A stretch of 59,026 bases of DNA from assembly GCA_013388435.1 (NCBI GenBank), contig JACAFE010000069.1, positions 1 through 59,026 on the forward strand, written 5' to 3'. The position numbers and the translations under genes are program-made. The notes beneath the pieces were generated by a model that searched no databases, was not told the origin of the DNA, and was given only the letters and a program-made list of their open reading frames with translations. Below, one piece after another: positions 36,798 to 44,043 of this stretch. Position 1 is the stretch's first letter. The number at the start of each line of letters is the position of its first letter. Source of the stretch: Nitrospirota bacterium. GTDB lineage: Bacteria > Nitrospirota > Thermodesulfovibrionia > Thermodesulfovibrionales > SM23-35.

Positions 36798-38807
36798 CTA
36801 TACAAACAGTTTGCTAATTATATCTTCAATTCTATCAGTTAAGATTATTTCAAGTCCTTTAATTACCTCAGGACCCAGGTTTTCAATATCTACCTTATTC
36901 TTAGATGGTAATATAATTGTTTTCACTCCAGCCCTGCGGGCAGCGAGTATTTTTTCTTTTATTCCTCCAACCGGTAAAATTCTACCGCTTAAAGTTAATT
37001 CTCCAGAAACCGCTACATCTCTTTTGGCTGGTCTGCCTGTGAAGAGCGATATAAGAGAAGCAGCTATGGTTACCCCTGCAGAAGGCCCGTCTTTAGGTAT
37101 TGCACCAGCAGGGATATGAATGTGAATATCATAGCCTTCAAGAATATTTTCGCTAATATTGAATGATGATGCATTACTTCTGATATAGCTTAACGCAGCT
37201 TGTGCTGATTCTCTCATTATATTTCCAAGTGAACCTGTAAGTATTAAATTGCCCTGTCCTTTCATGCGGGCAGATTCTATAAAAATAATTTCTCCGCCTG
37301 TTTCCATCCAAACAAGTCCGGTAACTACCCCTATCCTGTTATTTTCGTCAGCAACTTCGATAAAATATTTTCTTGGACCGAGATATCTTTCTACTAATTC
37401 CGGAGTAATATTAATAAGCCTGATAGATTCTTTATGATATACAAATTCAGTAGCTATCTTTCTGCATATATTGGATATCTGTCTTTCAAGGTTTCTTGTC
37501 CCGGCTTCCCTTGTATAATCATTTATTATCTTAGATACGGCTTCAGCAGAAAAAGTTGGTGGGTAGTCAGATAATCCCTGTTCCCTTATTTGTTTGGGTA
37601 TTAAATGAAAAAGTGCGATATTGATTTTTTCGTCTTCTGTATATCCTGAAAATTCTATAATTTCCATGCGATCTTTTAAAGGTCCTTGAATGTTTTCGGC
37701 AATATTTGCGGTAGCTATAAACATTACATTGGATAAGTCAAATGGGACATCAAGGTAATGATCAAGAAAATTCTGATTCTGTTCAGGATCGAGAACTTCA
37801 AGAAGTGCTGATTCCGGGTCGCCTTTAAAATCCTGCCCTCCAATTTTATCAACTTCATCAAGCATAATTACAGGATTTAAAGATTCTGCTCTGCGGATTT
37901 CTTCTATAATACGTCCAGGCATAGCGCCTGCATATGTTCTTCTATGTCCTCTGATTTCAGCCTCGTCTTTCATTCCGCCAACAGAAATTCTGGCAAATTT
38001 TCTTGCGAGAGCGTCTGCAATAGATTTGCCAATAGATGTTTTTCCTGTGCCTGGTGGCCCTGTAAAACAAAGAACAGAACCTTTTGTAGATATTGTTGAT
38101 AATTTTTTATTAAGTGCCTGTCTTACAATTGAGCGAACTTCATCGAGTCTGAAGGGCTTCGCAATATAATGAAAAGCGCCTCTTTTTATAGCCTGAATAG
38201 CCGAATCTACTGCAGCATAAGCAGTTATCATTATTACCTGTATGTCAGGATATTTGTTTTTTACTTTTTCAAGAAGAACAAGACCATCAATCTTTTCCAT
38301 CTTTAGATCAGTAAGCACTACATCAAATGAGCTAATATTTAGTTTTTCAATAGCTTCAACCCCGTTTGATGCTGTGATAACATCATAATTTTCCTTCTTA
38401 AGAATATGTTCAATATTATTGCGTGCAATCTCTTCATCGTCGACAACGAGTATCCGGGGTTTTTTATTCATGACAAGTACCTTAACAGCAAGATGTTCTA
38501 ATATTCTTTCTTTAACGTCATTTAAACCATAATGTCTCTCATTCAGGATTTTCCTGGCCTGATTTAAATCAAGGTTATCAGGAGTTTTTCTGTCCCACGG
38601 AAGACTGACAAGATAATCTATATATGAAAGGCTTATAGTATATTCAGCAGATGCAGGACTCATTTTGGACATTATTTCGAGTTCTCTTTCAGCGATTCGT
38701 TTTACGTTCTCGGGCATATTCGCTGAATTTATTTTTTGCCTGAAGTCATTTAGGATTGTAATTTGCTGATTGTCTTCAGTTTTTTTAAATATATTCATTA
38801 TCGGCAT
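36798..38807 (-). CDS. Lon-type ATP-dependent protease with an inserted response-regulator receiver domain
   Basis: The 669-residue protein lacks the Lon N-terminal substrate domain and begins at the helical region (MPENVKRIAERELEIM, SPASAEYT, YIDYLVSLPW). After HYGLNDVKERILEHLAV (93-108) a full receiver domain is inserted (about 116-235; D123-D124, phosphoacceptor D167, T195, K217), and Lon then resumes at GPPGTGKTS (250-258) with Walker B IMLDEVD, sensor N368 and the Ser-Lys protease dyad S576 (PKDGPSAG) and K619 (GGIKEK). All catalytic residues are intact, so phosphorylation may switch a working protease. It heads an operon with the kinase and sigma-54 regulator, behind a sigma-54-type promoter. 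ATG 38798 has the better-spaced AAGG and may be the true start. Confidence 0.93.
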   Translation of the reverse strand: MPIMNIFKKTEDNQQITILNDFRQKINSANMPENVKRIAERELEIMSKMSPASAEYTISLSYIDYLVSLPWDRKTPDNLDLNQARKILNERHYGLNDVKERILEHLAVKVLVMNKKPRILVVDDEEIARNNIEHILKKENYDVITASNGVEAIEKLNISSFDVVLTDLKMEKIDGLVLLEKVKNKYPDIQVIMITAYAAVDSAIQAIKRGAFHYIAKPFRLDEVRSIVRQALNKKLSTISTKGSVLCFTGPPGTGKTSIGKSIADALARKFARISVGGMKDEAEIRGHRRTYAGAMPGRIIEEIRRAESLNPVIMLDEVDKIGGQDFKGDPESALLEVLDPEQNQNFLDHYLDVPFDLSNVMFIATANIAENIQGPLKDRMEIIEFSGYTEDEKINIALFHLIPKQIREQGLSDYPPTFSAEAVSKIINDYTREAGTRNLERQISNICRKIATEFVYHKESIRLINITPELVERYLGPRKYFIEVADENNRIGVVTGLVWMETGGEIIFIESARMKGQGNLILTGSLGNIMRESAQAALSYIRSNASSFNISENILEGYDIHIHIPAGAIPKDGPSAGVTIAASLISLFTGRPAKRDVAVSGELTLSGRILPVGGIKEKILAARRAGVKTIILPSKNKVDIENLGPEVIKGLEIILTDRIEDIISKLFV

Positions 38808-38852
38808 ACCTTATTTATAATTGTCTCTACAATACTATCGAAAATAATACTC

Positions 38853-38867
38853 GCAAATATTATACCA
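38853..38867 (-). promoter_or_regulatory. Sigma-54-type promoter (-24/-12) for the Lon-receiver operon
   Basis: On the minus strand the sequence TGGTATAATATTTGC gives the -24 TGG and -12 TTGC elements with exactly 10 bases between GG and GC, close to the consensus TGGCAYRN4TTGC. Transcription would start about 12 bases on, near 38842, leaving a leader of roughly 35-45 bases before the Lon start codon. The operon it would drive contains its own sigma-54 activator, suggesting autoregulation. Confidence 0.65.
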
Positions 38868-39001
38868 TCCATAAAAATAGTGCTTTTTTAAGCAGATGAT
38901 TACTATCTATATATAATTCGTCATTAATAAATAAAAAAAATAAAAGGTTTGAACGAAATTTGATTACATATATAAATTAACATTATTCCAGGGAACATGC
39001 T

Positions 39002-39020
39002 TTGTTGCATTATACAACAA
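39002..39020. promoter_or_regulatory. Palindromic activator site 1 (enhancer-like)
   Basis: TTGTTGCATTATACAACAA is a 19-bp palindrome with 8 of 9 pairs matched. Its 15-bp core GTTGCATTATACAAC has the same form as site 2 at 39091-39105. The centre is about 145 bases upstream of the leftward -24 element and 170 bases upstream of the rightward candidate, distances typical of NtrC-type enhancers. Confidence 0.6.
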
Positions 39021-39090
39021 AAACAATATTTTATGTAACATTCCAGAAGTCTATGATAAAACTTAATATTTTTCTCCCTCATAATTCATA

Positions 39091-39105
39091 GTTGCATATT
39101 GCAAC
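39091..39105. promoter_or_regulatory. Palindromic activator site 2 (enhancer-like)
   Basis: GTTGCATATTGCAAC has two perfect 6-base arms around TAT. It shares GTTGCAT at the left and CAAC at the right with site 1, 87 bases away. It is about 230 bases from the leftward -24 element and about 85 bases from the rightward candidate promoter, so one pair of sites could serve both operons. Confidence 0.62.
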
Positions 39106-39182
39106 AGTGTTAATAATAACATTTCAGTTTCTAAAACAATTTTTATTTGATAAATCAACAAGTTATTACTGTTTTACATCCA

Positions 39183-39196
39183 GGCATGATAATTGA
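39183..39196 (+). promoter_or_regulatory. Weak candidate sigma-54 promoter for the stress/permease operon
   Basis: GGCATGATAATTGA keeps the -24 GG and a -12 TTG with the correct 10-base spacing, but the -12 position reads GA instead of GC and the base before GG is A instead of T. Transcription would start near 39207, leaving about 33 bases before ATG 39240 with its ribosome site in between. It is the only GG-containing candidate between site 2 and the gene. Confidence 0.35.
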
Positions 39197-39239
39197 GATA
39201 AAGATTTCGTACAAAAGAAAATTACGGAGACTTTCAGAA

Positions 39240-40073
39240 ATGGAAATAAAGAAATTAGTACAGCAATTTGAGGATTTAATGTCAACTTCATTTCTTGAAG
39301 AAGGCAAACTGGAAACTCTGAAAAGAATGGTGAATAACCGTCACAGAATTCTTCTTGTTTTAACCGGAATGGAAGTTGATATGGATGCAGTAAACTATTC
39401 GTTAAACCTTAGCAGACGTATTGGAGCTGGAATTAAAATTTTATATCTAACCAGAGATATCTCAGAACTCCCATATATAGATAATTCTCTTAACAAATTA
39501 AAATCGGCAGGAATAAGTTATCAAATTAAAGTTTGTAACAGTTCTGTAAAAGAAGAAATTGTTAGTTACATTAATAATGATGAAAAAGAAACAGATATTA
39601 GTTTTGTAGTAATAGATTCGAGGGATCTGGGAATTCGCTCGCTGAGGAGTCAGAAAGCAGATTATCATGATTGGGAAAAATTGAGATGCCCTCTGGTTCT
39701 GGTATCTAAAACACCCAAATTTATTTCACTAAAGAGGAGGATGGTTATGACACAAAATTATGTTAGTATGAGGAAAAAGCCGATCGGCAAAATGGTAATT
39801 TATGGGTTGGCTTCTGTTGCAATGTACGCAGCATTACTTATGAATCAAGCAACTATTACATCTCTATTTACAAGAGGAGCATGGTATGCGTTATTTCCTA
39901 TAGCGACAGCTTTTGCTATTTCTTTTGTACACGGACATTTCACAGGGTATTTCTGGTCTGTCTTAGGTGTAGAAGCAACTAAAAAGGCTTTGCGTACAGG
40001 AACACAAGAGCAAAAACATACCGAAAAAAGAGAACGTCCACAGCCTCAACCACGGTTGAGAGCAAAATTATAA
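39240..40073 (+). CDS. Universal-stress-like domain fused to a two-helix membrane segment
   Basis: The 277-residue product begins with about 165 residues of USP-like alpha/beta fold (HRILLVLTGMEVDMDAVNYS; ISFVVIDSRDLG; RCPLVLVSKTP) lacking the GxxGx9GS ATP motif, followed by a membrane part: GKMVIYGLASVAMYAALLMN (about 184-203) and a second helix around WYALFPIATAFAISFV. The tail is basic and Pro/Gln-rich. I start at ATG 39240 because GGAGA lies nine bases upstream; an earlier TTG at 39147 would overlap the candidate promoter. A strong internal ribosome site in frame at 39734 may also yield the membrane part alone. It precedes the permease by 17 bases and is likely its partner. Confidence 0.75.
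   Translation: MEIKKLVQQFEDLMSTSFLEEGKLETLKRMVNNRHRILLVLTGMEVDMDAVNYSLNLSRRIGAGIKILYLTRDISELPYIDNSLNKLKSAGISYQIKVCNSSVKEEIVSYINNDEKETDISFVVIDSRDLGIRSLRSQKADYHDWEKLRCPLVLVSKTPKFISLKRRMVMTQNYVSMRKKPIGKMVIYGLASVAMYAALLMNQATITSLFTRGAWYALFPIATAFAISFVHGHFTGYFWSVLGVEATKKALRTGTQEQKHTEKRERPQPQPRLRAKL
39734..39749 (+). promoter_or_regulatory. Internal in-frame Shine-Dalgarno and start codon
   Basis: GAGGAGG at 39734-39740 is followed by ATG 39747 six bases later, in the same frame as the fused gene. The site stands exactly at the junction between the USP-like and membrane parts, and would produce a membrane protein of 108 residues starting MTQNYVSMRKKPIGK. A ribosome site this strong inside a coding region suggests a second product or a recent fusion of two genes. 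Confidence 0.55.
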
Positions 40074-40090
40074 AAAAGGAGGATTTAATT

Positions 40091-41179
40091 ATGCAAAATA
40101 TAGCATTAGAAGCATCAAATTTTATAGATTTAAACTCTATGAATATACTTTATCTTTTTATTGTTGGGTTTATTGGCGGACTCGTTAGCGGTTTTATAGG
40201 TTCCGGTGGTGCATTTGTACTTACACCCGGTATGATGAGTCTTGGAGTACCGGGACTTGTTGCTGTAGCCAGCAATATGTGCCATAAATTTCCCAAGGCT
40301 TTAGTTGGAGCTATTAAACGTGCGAAGTACGGTCAGGTTGATGTTAAACTCGGTATAATTTTTGGCATATTTGCTGAAGCAGGTGTATTCTATGGAGCTC
40401 ATATTCAGGAAAGAATCAAGTCTGCCTTTGGCGATGCAGGTTCTAATTTGTATGTAAGCGTTGCATTTGTAGTAGTTCTCGCTATAGTGGGCGGTTTTGT
40501 ATTACGAGATGCAATAAAAACTTATAGATCAGGTAATACAAGTGCAGAAGAAAAAACAGCAAAATTAGCAAAATGGGTACAATCAATCAATATACCAGGT
40601 ACAATGGTTTACTTTAAGAGTTTGAATGCAAGAGTTTCCATACTTTTCCTGATACCGCTTGGTTTTGGAACTGGTATGCTTGCGGCAACCATTGCAGTTG
40701 GAGGTTTTCTTGGTGTTCCTTCAATGATTTATGTTCTTGGGGCCCCCAGCCTTATGGCTTCAGCATCAGAATTGGTTGTTGCTTTTGTAATGGGTCTTGG
40801 CGGTTCATTTAAATATGCTCTCCACGGGCTTGTTGATATCAGATTGTCAGCAATTATACTTGCGGGTTCACTTTTCGGAATTCAATTGGGCGCAATTGGT
40901 ACAACTTATGTAAAACCATTTATGATAAAATTAGTTATGGGTGTTATAATGGTTATAGTACTTTTTAGCAGAGCATTGATGGTACCTGTATATCTTTCAC
41001 AACTTGGTATAATCCAGACACTTACGGAGACAACCATAAAAATTCTAAAGAATAGCAGTTTTGCCATAATGGCATTTGCACTATTGTCAGGCGCTTTTAT
41101 TATATTAAGAGCTATGTGGATTGGTAAAAAGGCTGAACGTGCAATCGAAGAAAAAGAAGAAGCAATTGAAAATGTTTAA
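40091..41179 (+). CDS. TauE/SafE-family permease (sulfite exporter-like)
   Basis: The 362-residue membrane protein has about eight or nine helices in two homologous halves; each half opens with the family signature: GFIGGLVSGFIGSGGAFVLTP near residue 30 and GFGTGMLAATIAVGGFLGVP near residue 197. TauE/SafE proteins move sulfite, sulfoacetate, other small organic anions or thiosulfate; the substrate here cannot be told. SD AGGAGG precedes the ATG. The gene sits between the USP-membrane fusion and a tandem UspA, in an operon opposite the Lon-receiver/kinase operon. A charged loop (about 150-175) and a Glu-rich tail face the cytoplasm and could meet the stress proteins. Confidence 0.88.
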   Translation: MQNIALEASNFIDLNSMNILYLFIVGFIGGLVSGFIGSGGAFVLTPGMMSLGVPGLVAVASNMCHKFPKALVGAIKRAKYGQVDVKLGIIFGIFAEAGVFYGAHIQERIKSAFGDAGSNLYVSVAFVVVLAIVGGFVLRDAIKTYRSGNTSAEEKTAKLAKWVQSINIPGTMVYFKSLNARVSILFLIPLGFGTGMLAATIAVGGFLGVPSMIYVLGAPSLMASASELVVAFVMGLGGSFKYALHGLVDIRLSAIILAGSLFGIQLGAIGTTYVKPFMIKLVMGVIMVIVLFSRALMVPVYLSQLGIIQTLTETTIKILKNSSFAIMAFALLSGAFIILRAMWIGKKAERAIEEKEEAIENV

Positions 41180-41198
41180 TTAAAGAGGATGGAGCACA

Positions 41199-42053
41199 AT
41201 GAATATTTATAGAAAAATACTCATAGCAATTGATGGTTCTAAAACGAGTATGCATGCCTTGAAGGAGTTTGTTAATTTCTCAAAGTCGTATAACCCTGAT
41301 ATTACTATTATTTCTGTCATTCCTCCTTATGATGGAGACCTCAATGCATTGTGGGTTGACAATATAGATAGTTCTATAAAAAGACAATGTGATACAGCAC
41401 TTTCGGATGCTTTAAAAATAGCTAAAGATGCAGATGTATCTGTCAGTGCAGTTTGTGAAGAAGGAGAAATACACGAAAGAATTGTTGATTTTGCAGATTC
41501 AGGGAATTATGACCTGATTGTAATGGGCAAAAAAGGAATGAGCTTGATCGAGAAAGCTTTTGTTGGTAGTGTTACTTCAAGAGTAATTGGCTATAGCAGG
41601 CAGGATGTTCTTGTTATACCTTTTGAATCAAAACTTTCATGGGATAATATACTTATAGCAACAGACGGGTCGGCATATAGTGAAGTTGCTGCGATGAGGG
41701 CAATAGAGATTGCCAGGAAATATAAAAGTAAAATTAAAATTCTATCTGTTGTTGATGTAACTGTGGAATTTATGATACGCGCCCAGGAAGTATATAATAG
41801 CCTTGTAGAAAAGGCGAAAGATATTACTAACGATATAAAAGCCCGGGCTTTTTCACTTGGTGTTGGCGCTGAACCAGTTGTTAGGGATGGTGAAGTACAT
41901 AGAGTAATTCTCGATGTTGCCAATGAATATAAGATAAACATGATTGTTATGGGACGTCTTGGAAAATCAGGCATTAAACGATTATTGATGGGTAGCACTA
42001 CCGAAAGAGTTCTCGGACACACCACTTGCCCGGTTTTAATTGTTAAGCCATAG
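41199..42053 (+). CDS. Tandem universal stress protein (UspA family)
   Basis: Two UspA domains make up the 284 residues. The first (about 1-145) starts YRKILIAIDGSKTSMHALKE and contains GKKGMSLIEKAFVGSVT; the second (about 148-284) starts WDNILIATDGSAYSEVAAMR and contains GRLGKSGIKRLLMGSTT. Both have the G-x2-G-x9-G-[ST] ATP-binding pattern, so both halves probably bind ATP, unlike the USP part of the upstream fusion. E. coli-type USPs respond to starvation and oxidative or respiratory stress. The gene closes the operon; GAGGATGG precedes the start, and a strong hairpin follows the stop. Confidence 0.93.
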   Translation: MNIYRKILIAIDGSKTSMHALKEFVNFSKSYNPDITIISVIPPYDGDLNALWVDNIDSSIKRQCDTALSDALKIAKDADVSVSAVCEEGEIHERIVDFADSGNYDLIVMGKKGMSLIEKAFVGSVTSRVIGYSRQDVLVIPFESKLSWDNILIATDGSAYSEVAAMRAIEIARKYKSKIKILSVVDVTVEFMIRAQEVYNSLVEKAKDITNDIKARAFSLGVGAEPVVRDGEVHRVILDVANEYKINMIVMGRLGKSGIKRLLMGSTTERVLGHTTCPVLIVKP

Positions 42054-42073
42054 CGCTCTGTCTGATACTACAC

Positions 42074-42099
42074 GGGGGATTTATTTATAAAAATCCCCC
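42074..42099 (+). terminator. Hairpin after the UspA gene
   Basis: GGGGGATTT and AAATCCCCC form a 9-bp stem around an 8-base AT loop, 20 bases after the uspA stop codon. The downstream side lacks a clear T run, so it may act as a weak intrinsic terminator, as an mRNA 3' stabiliser, or for both convergent genes, since asnS ends 29 bases further on. Confidence 0.5.
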
Positions 42100-42127
42100 A
42101 CCTCCTTGATTCAAAAATGATTAGAAT

Positions 42128-43513
42128 CTAAAATCCAATTTCTCCGGGTGCTCTCGGGCATGGAATAACATCTCTTATATTGATCATGCCGGTAATATAT
42201 TGCACGAGCCTTTCAAAACCCAATCCAAAGCCGGCATGAGGCACCGTCCCAAACCTCCTCAGGTCGAGATACCATTGAAGGTTCTCGATAGAAATACCGA
42301 TTTCTTCCATCCTGTTTTCAAGAATTTCGAGTCTTTCTTCGCGCTGGCTTCCACCTATTATTTCTCCAACTTTTGGGACAAGAACATCCATTGCAGCAAC
42401 TGTTATCCCATCGTTGTTAAGCCGCATATAAAAGGCTTTGACGCCTTTTGGATAATCAGTTACTATTACTGGTCCACCTATGACTTTATCTGTTAAATAC
42501 TTTTCATGTTCAGATTGTAGATCCTTTCCCCAATCAACCGTGAACTGAAAATTTTCTTTTGATTTTTTTAACTCGGAAATTGCCTCAGTATAAGTTATAT
42601 GGTTGAAGTTTGTATCCGAAAGTTTTGAAATTTCATCCAGAGAAATTCTTTTATATTGATTTTGAAGGAATAAAAGTTCCTTTTCACACTTTATAATAAC
42701 TTCCTTGAATAAATAGCGTAAAAAATCTTCCGCCAGTTTCATGTCATCCTTTAAATCTGCAAATGCCATTTCAGGCTCTATCATCCAGAATTCTGAAAGA
42801 TGCCTTGTTGTATTGGAATTTTCAGCCCTGAAAGTAGGGCCGAATGTATAAACTTTCCCGAGAGATAAAGCAAGGAACTCAGCCTCGAGTTGACCGCTTA
42901 CGGTTAAATATGCAGGTTTTCCAAAAAAATCACGGGAATAATCTACCATGTCATCTTTTTTGGGAATATTCTTGAAATCAAGGGTTGTAACAGAGAAAAG
43001 TTCTCCAGCTCCTTCGCAGTCACTTGATGTAATGATCGGAGTATGTACCCATAAAAACCCTCTGTCCTGGAAAAAATTGTGGATTGCATTTGCAAGAACA
43101 TTCCTGATTCTAAATATAGCTCCAAAGGTATTTGTGCGGGCTCTGAGATGGCTTATCTCCCTCAGAAATTCGAGGGTATGACCTTTTTTCTGTAATGGAT
43201 ATTTTTCAGGATCCGATTCTCCAATAACTTCAATTTCCTGTGCTTCAACTTCATATCTCTGTCCCTTTGCAGGGGATTCCCTCAGAAATCCTTTTATTTT
43301 TACAGAGGCTCCGGTATTGCATTTCTGGATTTGCTCAAAACAATTAGCTTCATTTGAAACAACAACCTGAAGGGTATCCTGTGATGAGCCATCACTGATT
43401 ATCAGGAAAGCAAAACCTTTTGATTCCCTCCTCGTTCGTACCCAGCCGCAAACTATAACCTGTCTGCCTATATATTCATCAGACAATAATTCTTTAATTA
43501 ATACTCTTTCCAT
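42128..43513 (-). CDS. asnS: Asparaginyl-tRNA synthetase
   Basis: AsnS charges tRNA-Asn. The 461-residue class IIb enzyme starts MERVLIKELLSDEYIGRQVI with an OB-fold anticodon-binding domain (VCGWVRTRRESKGFAFL), then motif 2 FRAENSNTTRHLSEFWMIEPE and motif 3 GFGLGFERLVQYITG. I place the start at ATG 43513, preceded by AAGGA with good spacing; an upstream in-frame ATG at 43546 would add eleven atypical residues. The motif 2 residues and absence of the AspRS insertion domain separate it from aspartyl-tRNA synthetase. It is followed at its 3' side by the convergent uspA hairpin. Confidence 0.96.
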   Translation of the reverse strand: MERVLIKELLSDEYIGRQVIVCGWVRTRRESKGFAFLIISDGSSQDTLQVVVSNEANCFEQIQKCNTGASVKIKGFLRESPAKGQRYEVEAQEIEVIGESDPEKYPLQKKGHTLEFLREISHLRARTNTFGAIFRIRNVLANAIHNFFQDRGFLWVHTPIITSSDCEGAGELFSVTTLDFKNIPKKDDMVDYSRDFFGKPAYLTVSGQLEAEFLALSLGKVYTFGPTFRAENSNTTRHLSEFWMIEPEMAFADLKDDMKLAEDFLRYLFKEVIIKCEKELLFLQNQYKRISLDEISKLSDTNFNHITYTEAISELKKSKENFQFTVDWGKDLQSEHEKYLTDKVIGGPVIVTDYPKGVKAFYMRLNNDGITVAAMDVLVPKVGEIIGGSQREERLEILENRMEEIGISIENLQWYLDLRRFGTVPHAGFGLGFERLVQYITGMINIRDVIPCPRAPGEIGF

Positions 43514-43576
43514 GGTGTTTCCTTCTAAAAATTGGAATTCATTCAAAGTGATTGTGTAAATTATATCAAATATTTT

Positions 43577-44020
43577 TCATAAATATTCTTTATTAATTTT
43601 TTTCTTGTTGCGTTTATTGAGAATCCATTTTAGAAGAAAATAAGAGAATGATGAAACAGTAATGCCGAGAATGATGCTTCCAGTGACAATAGGCCAGAGA
43701 TAATGTGATAATAAATTAATATCTTTTGAAAATGTGATTTCAAGAAAATATCCTTTCAGAATTATATTGCCTATTTCAGCACATATGAGTAATTGAAACG
43801 GATAAGTGATGGGATTGGAAACCTGAGTGGCTAATAGAACAATTATTGGATTAAGTCTAAATATAGCTGAAAGACTTATGGCTATAATAGTATGCGTACC
43901 AAAAATAGGCACAAAAGCTACAAGTATGCCAACAGCAAACCCGATTGAGATTTCATGAGGGGTCATACCCTTTTTTGTAAAGTTTATTACAAGTGTTTTT
44001 AATTTCTGGAAATATTTCAT
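43577..44020 (-). CDS. DUF2062 membrane protein
   Basis: The 147-residue product carries the DUF2062 pattern TPHEISIGFAVGILVAFVPI, followed by a loop with FGTHT and the hydrophobic LNPIIVLLATQVSNPITYP segment; NP..P-type motifs are typical of this family of small inner-membrane proteins with three to four helices. The function of the family is unknown. It lies 23 bases downstream of the unknown gene at 44044-45006 and 63 bases upstream of asnS on the same strand, so all three may be co-transcribed. Confidence 0.85.
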   Translation of the reverse strand: MKYFQKLKTLVINFTKKGMTPHEISIGFAVGILVAFVPIFGTHTIIAISLSAIFRLNPIIVLLATQVSNPITYPFQLLICAEIGNIILKGYFLEITFSKDINLLSHYLWPIVTGSIILGITVSSFSYFLLKWILNKRNKKKINKEYL

Positions 44021-44043
44021 GGATTAAAGCATAGGGAGATAAC

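Noticed and set aside
36798-38807. Receiver-Lon gene as an assembly chimera of lon and a response regulator
   Set aside because: The receiver is in frame on both sides, the junctions fall at natural domain borders, all catalytic residues are intact, and the receiver differs at about 40% of positions from the neighbouring regulator, so it is not a collapsed copy.
39147-39239. TTG start for the USP-membrane fusion gene
   Set aside because: It lacks a ribosome site and the extra 31 residues would cover the candidate promoter; ATG 39240 has GGAGA at ideal spacing.
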